Below are positions 1-10,700 of a stretch of 64,000 nt of DNA, one piece after another. The translations under genes were made by a program, and so were the position numbers. Numbering within the stretch: the stretch's first letter is position 1; each line of letters begins with the position of its first letter. Source of the stretch: Clytia hemisphaerica (Eukaryota > Cnidaria > Hydrozoa > Leptothecata > Clytiidae); the NCBI GenBank assembly GCA_902728285.1, contig CACVBU010000178.1, positions 2,530,869-2,594,868 of the forward strand, in the 5' to 3' direction. The notes under the pieces were generated by a model. That model was not told the DNA's origin, did not search any database, and worked only from the letters and a program-made list of their open reading frames with translations.

Positions 1-27
1 AAGATCTTACATTCAATAGGCAAACAT

Positions 28-903
28 TTAAATTAAATTAGAACTGCACCTCATAATATCTGCAACTCTTTCAACTTTGTTCTGACGCAATCGTGTGTAT
101 TCTTCACTAACTTTATCACTACAGACAAAAGCACTACGTCGATATTGACCAGTAAAGTACAAACTATTTAAATTTTTCACTCTGCTCATTGCAACATACA
201 TTTGACCAGCATTGAACTTTCTTTGCCTTTCAAGGTCAAAACTAACGACTACAGAATCCAAAGTCAATCCTTGAACTTTGTGCACTGTACAAGCATAAGC
301 TAGCTTAAGAGGAAATTGTGTCCGAGAAATAATAGGTGAAGTGTACGGGTTTTTTTTGTCAAAGGGAAAATTTACCTCACTCTTTTCAATGGGAACAGTT
401 TCAGTGGCCTTAGCATATTGGTCTTTACTTTGAGCTTTTATTCCAGCCGTTTCATCGTCTAGTTTAACATAAATTAGCTCTGCTTTATTGTTTCTGAATT
501 TTACATCAGTGACAGTTCCAAGTTGACCATTGATCAACCTATCCTCTATATCAATATTACTAATTAGCATTACTCTTGCCCCTATTTTCAAATCAAATAG
601 AACTGATAAGCCACCTGTATCGTTAAGTGGCAGGTTCTTAACCTTGGTAATTTGAGATTCAGTAAAATCCCTTGGATAAACGTCAATAGCTTCTACATTT
701 ATTGTTTCCGAGGGCAGAGTATCTAATCTTTGAATATTGTGAAGATGGACTGAAGCATTTTCTGCAAACAAATGCAATGATTCTATTGGATAATCAGGAT
801 GTTCTCGTGTTATCAGTCTAGATTTAATCATACTTTCATCATTACTATCCAATTCACCTACTCTTACATTGTTCAAGAGATCAATGAAGTCATTTAGGGA
901 ATT
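28..903 (-). pseudogene. C-terminal fragment of Helitron PIF1-like helicase
   Basis: The frame encodes the C-terminal third of a superfamily 1B helicase. Visible motifs are a GARVMLISNIDIEDRLINGQ-type segment matching the helicase strand before the SH3-like insertion, LAYACTVHKVQGLTLDSVV (motif V/VI region) and GQMYVAMSRVKNL (the final AxSR motif). The Walker A and B motifs are missing. The open frame extends upstream of the first listed start into an NSLNDFIDLLNNVRVGE segment, typical of sequence preceding the helicase accessory domain, up to about base 903. There it is joined out of frame to the DUF6570 region. In an intact element it would unwind DNA for rolling-circle transposition; this copy cannot. 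Confidence 0.85.
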
Positions 904-2653
904 CTCCTTTACGCATTATCATGACTTTTGAAAATAAAATTCTTTGAGCCACTAAAATTCTTTCCAGCTTTCGTATATCATTTAGATTATCTGGGAGATA
1001 AAAAATTTGAAGCTTGTTAGAAACAGACTGACATGGGATTTCACCCTTCATTAGTTTACTATGACAGGTTGTACATACATAGAAGTTACCATCAAAGGAA
1101 GTTACAGGATTTAAATTTTCTATTTCTTCAAAGTTAATTAATGAGTACTTTTGCTCATCAAAACCTATCACAGATCTTTTAAACATGCTGCGGTTACACA
1201 TTACACAAATGTAAGAAGGACCCTCTTGTTTTTTCTGTCTGAAGTTCTCAACTCTTTTTCCTACATGAAGTTTCTTGTTAGCTTTGTAAATTTTTCTCTT
1301 TCTTTCTTTTTCATTTTCATGGTTTTTTGATCCTTTGTTCAGTTCTCGTTGCATGCGTTTTGATGCTTTTTCATTTTCATGTTTTTCTGATCCTTTATTC
1401 AGTTCTCGTCGCATGCGTTTTGATGCTTTTTCACTTTCATGTTTTTCTGATCCTTTATTCAGTTTCCGTTGCATGCGTTTTGATGCTTTTTCATTTTCAT
1501 GTTTTTCTGATCCCTTATTCAGTTCTCGTCCCATACGTTTTGATGCTTTTTCATTTTCATGTTTTTCTGATCCATTATTCAATTCTCGTCGTATGCGTTT
1601 TGATTTTTTTTCTTTTTCATGCTTTTCAGTACCTTTCATTTTTTCACGATACCTCTTAACAGAAGCATTTATTTGTCTGCGTGAGACTTTTGTTAAAATT
1701 GTACCTTCTATATCTTTCTCATTGTGAAAATCAGTTTTTAGATAAATGATGTTAAAAAGATTGGTATTACTATACTCTGACCTTATATATCGCTTAATTT
1801 CTTGTGTACTGTCAAATTTTAAAAGAACTGAAGTTCCAATGCCCCCTTCAACTTGATGACCATAAGAATCTCTACTATGTGGATCAAAAAGAAAATACTT
1901 TTTGTTGTAGTGCATTACAGCTAGGCAATTTCCAGCTATTACTAAAACTGCACCAGAATGCTGCATTAGGAGTTCTTCCTGAACAAAATTCACTGCAATA
2001 TTACCAGTCTCAAAAAAGCCTTCAAAAATGTTGAAATTTAGTGCACAAGTGCTATCTCCTATATCAATGGTCTTGGAAAACTGTTCAATGTATGGGGACT
2101 GCCCTGTAATACCCAACTTTTTAAAATTCAAATCACCTTGTTCTAAAACGTAATCCAAATCATGAGTTTCCCATAGTGATAGTTTTCTAAACTTAGCATA
2201 GCAAATGGCAAAAAAACAATTCGAGGAACATTGTATACCCGCAGTCTGACCAAATTTACTGTTGCCCTGATGAAATGAACCTTGAACACTTGGACCAGGG
2301 TTGAGTTCTATATCACCTGATAGTAAAAGCGTGTAATTTACTTTGAAAAAAATAAGGTTCGCATCTCCCATTACATTGGGATATTGAACAAAAATTCCAT
2401 TTCTTGAAAGATTAAGAAAATCTAAAGGTGTGTTAAGCTCAGTTAGCTCAAACGATTTTGGAATTGCAAAACATAGCAGGGTAAAAAGTGTTATAAAACG
2501 AACAGGTCTAAGAAGTTTCGAGAATGCATTATTGGAAAAGTCGGAACCAACAGTAATAGATTTAGCAATACATTTCACGTTTTTTTGAGCTGTAAAAGCA
2601 AAGCTTCCTATGCGTGCACGATATAATGCAATAGATATCATCTTCAAGCACAA
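890..2653 (-). CDS. N-terminal part of Helentron polyprotein: 2A peptide, C76-like cysteine protease, DUF6570
   Basis: A 587-codon frame. Residues about 52-64 are a hydrophobic stretch. Residues 113-121 read GDIELNPGP, a canonical 2A ribosome-skipping motif. Residues about 139-280 resemble the deubiquitinase fold of herpesvirus tegument proteins that Helentron-type elements also carry: GIQCSSNC holds the likely nucleophile C142, and FDPHSR supplies the D-x-H pair (D257, H259), followed by GTSVLLKF. Residues about 340-450 are a lysine/glutamate-rich 20-residue repeat. Residues 480-587 hold CxxC pairs (C483/C486, C527/C530) and the LERILVAQRILF signature of DUF6570. The frame stops right after the truncated DUF6570. 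The start is uncertain, since an upstream exon may exist. All catalytic residues look intact, so the protease could still be made. Confidence 0.82.
   Translation of the reverse strand: MCLKMISIALYRARIGSFAFTAQKNVKCIAKSITVGSDFSNNAFSKLLRPVRFITLFTLLCFAIPKSFELTELNTPLDFLNLSRNGIFVQYPNVMGDANLIFFKVNYTLLLSGDIELNPGPSVQGSFHQGNSKFGQTAGIQCSSNCFFAICYAKFRKLSLWETHDLDYVLEQGDLNFKKLGITGQSPYIEQFSKTIDIGDSTCALNFNIFEGFFETGNIAVNFVQEELLMQHSGAVLVIAGNCLAVMHYNKKYFLFDPHSRDSYGHQVEGGIGTSVLLKFDSTQEIKRYIRSEYSNTNLFNIIYLKTDFHNEKDIEGTILTKVSRRQINASVKRYREKMKGTEKHEKEKKSKRIRRELNNGSEKHENEKASKRMGRELNKGSEKHENEKASKRMQRKLNKGSEKHESEKASKRMRRELNKGSEKHENEKASKRMQRELNKGSKNHENEKERKRKIYKANKKLHVGKRVENFRQKKQEGPSYICVMCNRSMFKRSVIGFDEQKYSLINFEEIENLNPVTSFDGNFYVCTTCHSKLMKGEIPCQSVSNKLQIFYLPDNLNDIRKLERILVAQRILFSKVMIMRKGEFPK
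1321..1620 (-). repeat. Five 60-bp in-frame tandem repeats
   Basis: Period is exactly 60 bp (units at 1321, 1381, 1441, 1501, 1561), each encoding a 20-residue unit of the form GSEKHENEKASKRMQRELNK. The predicted product is a highly charged helix or coiled coil between the protease and the DUF6570 region. The period keeps the frame, so copy number can vary without breaking the protein. Confidence 0.9.
2291..2317 (-). other. 2A-like ribosome-skipping motif
   Basis: Codes for GDIELNPGP, matching the D-[VI]-E-x-N-P-G-P 2A consensus exactly. In known 2As the glycyl-prolyl bond is not formed, so the N-terminal 120 residues would be released from the downstream protease. The preceding sequence is hydrophobic and ends in LLLS, as in other 2As. 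Confidence 0.85.
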
Positions 2654-3313
2654 ACACAGATAAACTGGCTAACTGAGTTATGGTATAAAAGTATCTAGTA
2701 AAAAGTATTAGTATTAGTATAAATAAAATATATATTTTCTTCAAAAATATACTTGTAAAAGTTTTGTTTTCTTTGTATTTGTTAACTGACAATGCAGTTG
2801 AATTTTTAAGAGCTGTCGATACGTACAAGCTCGATCGGTCGCAGGCACAGGATGACAACCTGCCCTGGCCACGGGTTGCCTCAATCAGATTCAGTGGCCG
2901 AGAACCGCGCATAAATCCGAAGGGCGGGAAAAAAAACCACAATCAGATTCACTGCAGTGAACGAATCTGAGAATGGCAAAAAAAAAAATCTCAATCACAA
3001 AAAAGTGTAGGCAAAAAAGGTGCTTCAAACAGATCCTTTAGATAAATAAATCTATGTGGACCTGGCAAAGCAAAGTTGAAAGGTTTATACTTACTATGTC
3101 TTCTTGATGGATAAGATTTTGGATTGTTAATCAGCTTAAAAAGTATTGCTTTAAATGAATTGGAATTGCACAGCTACAAGAAATAGCCCACACTTGAAAA
3201 ATATGGGCTTCACGTTGTACGTACAGATAGTTTCTTATGACGAAAAAATATCTGTGCGCTTGAAACAGTGGAGCTAATGATACAACTTATAATAACTCAT
3301 TCATTAACTTATT

Positions 3314-3392
3314 ATCTCTACAATATCAGGCCAGTATCAAAAAACGCGCGAAATCTCTACAATATCAGGCCCAGTATCAAAAAACGCGCGAA
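3314..3392. repeat. Direct tandem duplication of about 39 bp, followed by a CGC microsatellite
   Basis: Two near-identical units beginning ATCTCTACAATATCAGG and ending AACGCGCGAA lie head to tail. A short (CGC) run follows at about 3504-3521. Nothing links it to a gene. The rest of 2990-4130 shows no supported gene; 3733-3880 resembles the end of the piggyBac-like MITE family seen at 6891-8179. Confidence 0.7.
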
Positions 3393-4130
3393 AAGGGTCG
3401 TGGTTACACGAACTTGTGAGTTACCTAACATTATTATTTCAACTAAGCTTAGTGAGTCCGTCCACTGTATGAAACACTTTCGTTTTCTAAATTTTTTATT
3501 ACACCGCCGCCGCCGCCGCCGCGAAAGGCTATCGTAATACTTTCGCTAGGCGAAATTAAAAAAACGTGTAACTTACAATTTATAAGCAGGAATCAATGTC
3601 AAGAAAATATAATCCATCTGTTTATGTTGTTCTTCCACACAAAACCTTGGAGACTGTGACATCACTGCAATGCTCTATAGGTAAAGCAATGTTGAATAAA
3701 AGGAAAGAAATTAAAAGTCAAGTAATGCAGCTTAACCCTAGGCTTTTAGGAGCGGTTAAAAACCAGGGGCTATTAGAACTCATTTACTTTTGATCTTACA
3801 GTAGTTACTCTTTTTAATGAAAAAAGGTACACAAGATCCTTGTTATGAGCAAAAGTTTGAAATTTCCGCTAAGCTATTGTAAACTAACAACAGTTGCCTG
3901 AGTTTAAAATGTTTTATGTTACCCTTAACCCTTAGACCACGAGGGACACGTATATGCGTCCAAGACAAGCCAAAATATCAAGCCTCAGACTTGAGGCTAT
4001 AGCTCCTGGTCACTTGATTTAAAGGGGCATAAACCCGATGTTTTAGAAAGAGTATATAAATAGCTTTCCAATGGTACCAAGGAACCGGTCAATTTTCAGT
4101 AAAGTTGTTAATTCATATTTCAATTATGAC

Positions 4131-4424
4131 ATCCCCTTCTCACACACCAACTGGGACCCCTTCCCACTGGAAAAATTGGTGAAAATATCGTCACCAGTGG
4201 AAGAATTATACTCTAATTTTTGTCTCCGTTGAAAACAATCAGACAAGCAAATCCTCCTTGCAAAATATTTTCCCCACTGAATTTTCTGGCTCAAAACAAT
4301 GGAATTCAAATCCCCAGCCTTTAAAAAAGTAAGAATATCAATCCCCATTGAGTTTTGGTTCTTTTATTTTTAACACCACTGGCTGAAAAATCCCACCGGG
4401 TCTGTTGGATGGGGGTATTATCCA
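4131..4424. mobile_element. MITE family E, copy 1
   Basis: About 290 bp with imperfect inverted ends (CCCCTTCTCACA... and ...GGATGGGGGT). The body has recurring CCACTGG/CCAGTGG motifs. Other copies are at 5101-5357 (diverged), 18580-18681 (right end only), 37666-37870 (truncated) and 55727-56008 (inverted). No coding capacity. It lies in the intron after exon 9 of gene 1. Confidence 0.7.
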
Positions 4425-4526
4425 CTTTGTAGTGACATTGTGTAGACAATAGGATGGTCTCGTTCAAAAAAGATTTTTTTTTGTTTCTGCGCAGATTTAT
4501 TTTATAATAAATTGCATTGTACTTAC

Positions 4527-4751
4527 TTTCATCATATGATCTATGAAATGATAATTCTTTCTACGCCATTCTTCAGTTTGATAAACGAAATTCCCTTCCG
4601 AGCTATTATCATGTCTCAGCATTTTCAGGGTTAAATTAAGGTATTGCATTATAACATTGAAATGTTGGATGCTACTTGGTGAGATGTTATAATGCTGATG
4701 GACAAGCGTAATATCAGCATCCATCAATTCATAAGTCATATCTTCTTCGTC
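4527..4751 (-). CDS. Gene 1 exon 9 (GAIN-like helical segment)
   Basis: 225 nt, phase 0 at both ends. The acceptor is TTTCTTTCTAG and the donor reads AAA|GTAAGT. It encodes 75 residues beginning DEEDMTYEL, with helices and NxT/NxS sequons (NIS, NLT, NSS), resembling GAIN subdomain A. The next exon should be phase 0 and lies further left or outside the window. Confidence 0.65.
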
Positions 4752-7700
4752 CTAGAAAGAAAATCAAATTGTTTTCAGCACCCCCATCAGGGATTGGGTG
4801 CTAAGGCAAAATGGTTGCCGGGTATGTGATAGTCTTAAGGGCCCCTTTTTCACACTCTCGAAAGTCCTTCAAAATGTATAACCATTCAATAACCGACCTC
4901 TGTAAGGGTTCCAAAATCAAAAATCGGCTCCCTCAAAGGGTCATAAATTCTTGAAATTTAGACGAAAATTTTGGCTGAAGTTTTCTAAACTCAGTCTCTC
5001 TAAGGGTCGATTTTCAAACTTTGGCTTGGACATACCCGTCATCTCGCACACTTGATAACCCCCGGTTCATTACCACTTCCATCTAAAGAAGCTTATTGAC
5101 ACCCCCGTGTCATAGACACGTTGGGATTTAGTAAGCGCTACTGGATAATTTGGCCAAAATTATGTCCCCAATGGGAAAATTACTCTACAATTCCATTGGG
5201 AAATTGACTTTGGTTATTTTTTACTTTGAAAATACACTCCAAAACAATCCCTACTAAATTTTTGGACTTTGGAACAATAGAGTTTCTATCCCCCTTGAGA
5301 TTTTGAGAGAAATTTTCATCTCCACTGCGGGAAAAACTCTCACCGGGGCAGTGAGATATGTATCTTGTCTATTGCTCATGGATATTCTAATTGAAATTGT
5401 GACAAGTACGCATTTTATTTTCAAGAACACCCAATTTTTTTGAAGTTTTTAATAGGGTAAGAACACCACCATCATTTGGCAACAGAACCTAAAAATGCCA
5501 TTTTTAGAGGATTTTACCATTGTATGGCTAATTTTTATCCAGCAAAAGCTAATTGGTTTAACAAAAATGGCAGATTTTTGCTTTAAGGTGTATTGCATGT
5601 TAGATTTTTTGGCTGGGATTTGATCCAGACCTAAGAATATTGTCAGAATATTTCAGAATGATTTTTCACCACAAAAAGCTAAGAATATCCATGGTGGATT
5701 GAAAAAAACACCGTTCTTATAATAAAGAAAGCGTGTAACATAAAAGGGATTGGGTCGAGTATACCAGGGTTGAATAATGATGTAACTATAGACTTAAAAA
5801 TGAAAATAACTGAGCCTCGTCAAAGATTTACTGGCTTTAAAGGTTTTATTTTTACATAAGTATTCCCGTTTCATATCAGACACATATTTCATATTAGGAC
5901 AGTGACTTCCTATTGTTAGATAATGCTGATATAAGCAAAAAAACTGCTTTTCTTTTCCTCTTTCTGACCAATCTTGCTCCACATCTGTGTTAATCCAATG
6001 TGAAAAAGCTTGTGAATTAAAATTGATGAATAAGCAAACGATATCACTCTTTTCTTTAAAGGGACATTACAGTAGTAAAATGAAAACATTGCGCGAACCA
6101 CGTGTCATTAAAGAGAACAATGAAAATCACGTGTCCAAAACAAACTTGTAAAACAATTGAACAATAAAAATTAGCCATATTTGGTTTGATTTTTTATTTT
6201 GACATGTCACATTTGTTTTGATTTTGTATCCGCTGCATACAGTTTGTTTACAAATTTCGCAAGTACTGTTGTGTCCCTTTAAACAAAACCTTTGAAGGTA
6301 TAGATAGATTGTATACTGTACCGTTAGAAGCTTAGGAAATCCATCTATAGTACATCCACAATCTGGAAGGTTGTCCCATAATGGCTCACTAGTGTAATTG
6401 AACTTTGTGCAACTCCTTGACACTTTACCTAAAATTTTCAACAAGAAGTAAGTAAGTAAGTATATTTATATAGTGGCTGTCGGCGGAACCGGGAGTGAGG
6501 GAATCTATCCCCTTTTCTATTTGCGCTAGACCTGGAAGATGTAATGCTGAGGTGGAGCGCCACACCTACTCTCAGCTCCCAGTAACTTACCGCCTAGATC
6601 AGATTACCCAATCTTAGCTTCAACAAGAAATATGAGAGTTAATACTCTTAAACAATCTAGTGTCCCAGAAAGATTCCCAAAAAAAAATTCTGTACAACAC
6701 CACAAAGGACCTTAAAGAAATTGCAGAAATTTTCCATTACACAATCCTCTTGCTGAAAATGCATAAAATCATTTCTAGCCTCGTTTTAAAAAGATTTATC
6801 GCTAATATGGTTTAACGTTATGCATTAGACATAGGGTCTCCTTTTGTATAGAGACAGATAACGGTCATTTAGGAAAAAAAACGATTTTAACCCTATTCAT
6901 ACTAGGCTTTTAGGGGCGGTTTAGAACTAGGGGAGGGGGCTTTTCCTGTACCATCTCTTAACTTTTGATCTATATAGTTTTTTTGAATGGATGAAATTCG
7001 ACACACAAGATCCTTGTCATGCAAGTTAACTTTTGACAAAATAATTTTTTTGATGACGTCACTCATCATGACAAAAGTGAATAAAAATCGAAAATTTCCT
7101 TTGTTCTATTTTTGAAGCCTTCGGATGTTCTTAACTTTTTGAGTTTCAAGCCTAAAAATGCTCTTAACATGTTCTTCTTTTCACCCCTTTCTGAATATTT
7201 TTGTCCATATTCCGAAAAGTTCAGGTGATTTTAGCACCTGCCTTTAAGCCTTAAAATATTCCTAACTTGTTCTTAACATTTTGGCCATCGAAGCCTTATG
7301 TTCTTATATAGTTTGGTCCTATTATAAAAACCGTGTATCTGACATAAGAAATAATTTTGTACTGGACACGGCGATCTTTAATCGGATTTATCGAATTCAA
7401 AAAATGCTCAGTTTTGGTTGTGAAGAAAAATTAATGAAGTTTAAAAATAGGATTTTTCCTTTATCCTATACAGAACAATAAAACGGATATCCAGTGAAAA
7501 TTTCAGAGCACTACTCTTTCCTGATCGGGAATTATTCCAATTCCGATTTCGAGGGAGCTTACGCGGGATATGGCGGGATTTTGAGGGATCTAAAATCAAA
7601 CATTTCCAAACCCGATTTTGAGCAGCCTTCATTAAAACAAATTTCTGTGTTTAAATTGTACACATAAGGAACAGCACTTATTACAAAAATTGACTTTCGA

Positions 7701-10700
7701 TTTCCCCGATTTTTAAACATCACTCGAAAAATGGTATACGAGATTTATGATTTGTTTTTGATTTATGATTTATTTTTGATTTATTTTTGATTTATGATTT
7801 ATTTTTGATTTATTTTTGATTTTTTTTGATTTATGATTTATTTTTGATTTATTTTTGATTTATTGATTTATTTTTGATTTATTTTTGATTTATTTTTGAT
7901 TTATTTTTAATTTATAAAATTGTGTACGAGATTTATTTTAGTGATTTGCCCCTCGCTCTAAAGATCGCAGTGGGAAATGTATCAAATTTTATGACACCTT
8001 ACTGTCAGAGATGTCATCATGGCCAAGGTGTGAAAATTTCTAGGTGTCAAAAACTATTTCCTTTTGAAGTAAAGTAGAAGTTAGGAATTTATAGAAAATT
8101 TCATGTCTAAAGCTTTCTTATTTCAGGAGTTATTAACATAACCACGAACAGAAAAAGCCACCCCCTAGTGCGAATAGGGTTAATGTTGTAACATGGCGGA
8201 ACTTTCTCATTCCTGGGGAGACTTACCTTTTTTCACTTTATGATGGAAAAAGACACGCTTTAATTTGTTAGGCGGTCGCAGTATCAGTGCCGTTCTGTGT
8301 TTTTTATACGCAGTTTGTACGCAGCAATAAAAAAATCACTTTTGTAGATATGCCCGTAGCGAGTACCTCACCAAAAACCGGAATTTTTCATTCCGCTTCT
8401 TAGTGAGTTCCACTTTAAAGATTTTCGAAAAATAGAAGCCATTTAAGTGTTTTGACGCAAATTCGATTTTTTTGCTACTGCAAGAGCTTCGAAAGTTTAA
8501 AGTGACGTCAAAAAATCGAATGTTTGGGGCCCAAAAACTTAGACTCAAAACATTCGAAAAAGTCGCAAAGTGGAATAGACGTTAATTGCGTAGAAAAAAC
8601 GCAGAAAAAAGCAGAAAGATCACGAAGATGCGTCAAGAACGTTTCCCAGGGGATGAGAAGGTTCAGCCATCCTATGGTATATCTTTGTTTTTCCATAAAT
8701 CAATTTCGTCCCAATCTGTGCCCGCAAAAAATACGGGCAGCAGTAAAAAACTATCCCCGCTAGCACAAAATGTTCTCTCGACGTTCATTTAATGTTCACA
8801 ACGTCCATATAACGTTCGATGAACGTTGGAACAACGTTGTGTGCTAGAGCTGGGATAGCAGTAAAAGAGAAATCGGTGAAACCACTCATTACCTTTCAAT
8901 CCGTATTGTGAAAAATTTGTGGCTAAAATTGGGATCTGATCACATTGGGTTTCGAAATTTTCTCCCGCACCAACTGATTTCCATAGCACTTCAAAGTTAT
9001 CATATACATATGGACAATAATCTAAAAATTGAATTGAAATTCAAGAATCAATACAGAATAAATCCCGAATTGATTTGAAGTTTTAAGTAGCATGTAAAAA
9101 AATGCACGAATCCTATGAAATAGGCTGATAAAGACTGTATCATCGATTTCAAAGCCCCGAAGTGGCTAGATCCGAAACGCCTGGATGAGAGATCAAACCA
9201 CTTGTGTCCCATCTTAAGCACGTGTCATGCGTGGTTTTCACACAATATTTCTAAATGTGCGGCAAATTTAAGACTTCACATTTTGGTCCAGCGCGCAGCA
9301 GAATGGACCTTTAAAAAGCAACTGATCGAAAAGATTTTGTCTTTGTCGGGGCCTGTGCGAGCAATAAATTAACAAGTCCATGCTAAACCAACCACCGATC
9401 TAGAATTTTTGCCCCGCCTACCCGCGCGATGTTTGACCTATGTTTTGGATCGAGTCAAATTAGAGTCAAATTTCCCGGTTAGATTAAAGGGTTGTTTCAG
9501 GTAGCGTCAGGTAGGGTTAGGGCTAGGGTTGGGGATGGGAGTTAATCCCTGGTTAGGGTTTTTGCCCCCGGGTAGAGTTTGGAGTAAATACCATGTTTAT
9601 AAGAAACTTTGAACTCCTCAATGCAGTTGTGACTCGATGGTCGAGTGGTTAAGGCGCTGGCGTTCCAATCATATGTAGTGGGTTCGAATCCCATCGGCGG
9701 CAAAAGTTTCGAAATTTCGGGAAATGCATCAGAAAGTTTTAAAACTTAGCAATTTGAAGAAAGTGTTAAAGAATAGAAGCTCAGAGTGAAGGATGGGAAG
9801 GAAATTTTTTTACGTCACTTAAGGAACCCGGTACGAACGACATTCGGTTATTACCACGTCAGCTGGACCTTCACGCCGCTCCGGCTTCTTGTTATTGCTT
9901 AAAAAAGATTGAAGATTCCTCTCTAGCCCCTTCGGGATTTCAAACTCATCAATGGACCGTGTTCTCTTACATGCAAGGCAGTCCTGCTCATCTTCACCGT
10001 TAATACAGTTTTGTTTTCCATCGCAAAGTTGGTCTTTCCAAATCAATTGATCTGTGGAATTACATGATACCAAAGCAGAGCCATACTCCTTCATATAATC
10101 AAACCGATCTAAGAAAGATTATGACATCCTATTACATTAGCCAGGTTTGGTCACTGACCTTTGTATCCCTGGACCAAGTTAGAGTCGATATTTTTCGTGG
10201 ATAGCCCAGTAATCTAGGACTTTTAGACAGTCTTTCGATTGTTTTCACGGGGTCCACGGCCAGAGCCGGCTGGGCTATCTATGAACTGAACGGAACATTA
10301 GAAGGAGCGGGGATTCGAACCGCGAATCCCTGGTTTGAGACGCTGACGCCTTTGACCAAAAATCTTTGATCGGAGTTTTTTGGAAATTGGTACCCTAATG
10401 GCGGCACTACTCAATAGCGGTGAAAACGCATCGAGAGCGCTAGATCTACTTTTTCTGGAATACTTTTGATGATGTAGCACCACTAGACGTTAATTTTTAA
10501 CATTGTAATGGCTTCTTCTCGGGTACCAATTCCAAAAAAAACTCCGAACAAAGATGGCGGATATAGCTTGGTCCAGGGATATATAAAGGTCAGTGGCTTT
10601 GGTTAAGTGGCGTATTTTTCCGCCATCTTAAAAGAAAACTTTTGATTTGAGGCGATTCCTCGTGTAGTATCCCTATCTCACTATCGAAATAATTATATCT

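Larger units (their letters stand above)
1..2653 (-). mobile_element. Internally deleted Helentron/Helitron2-type rolling-circle transposon
   Basis: Two minus-strand reading frames belong to one transposon protein. The upstream one (890-2653) carries a cysteine protease and a DUF6570-type zinc region, domains that sit ahead of the Rep nuclease in Helentron-type elements. The downstream one (28 to about 903) is the last part of a PIF1-like helicase. The HUH Rep domain and the helicase ATPase motifs expected between them are absent, and the halves meet out of frame near 890-903. This is therefore a deletion derivative and not an autonomous element. The left end runs off the window or into the first 27 bases. 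I could not place the right terminus; it may lie between 2653 and about 3000. Confidence 0.85.

Noticed and set aside
1327..1727. Plus-strand frames of 110 and 130 codons with repeated motifs
   Set aside because: Antisense shadows of the 60-bp repeat in the Helentron protein.
9630..9702. Functional tRNA gene
   Set aside because: A and B boxes are present, but acceptor and anticodon stems do not pair, and a second near-copy at about 13530-13617 shows it is a repeat.
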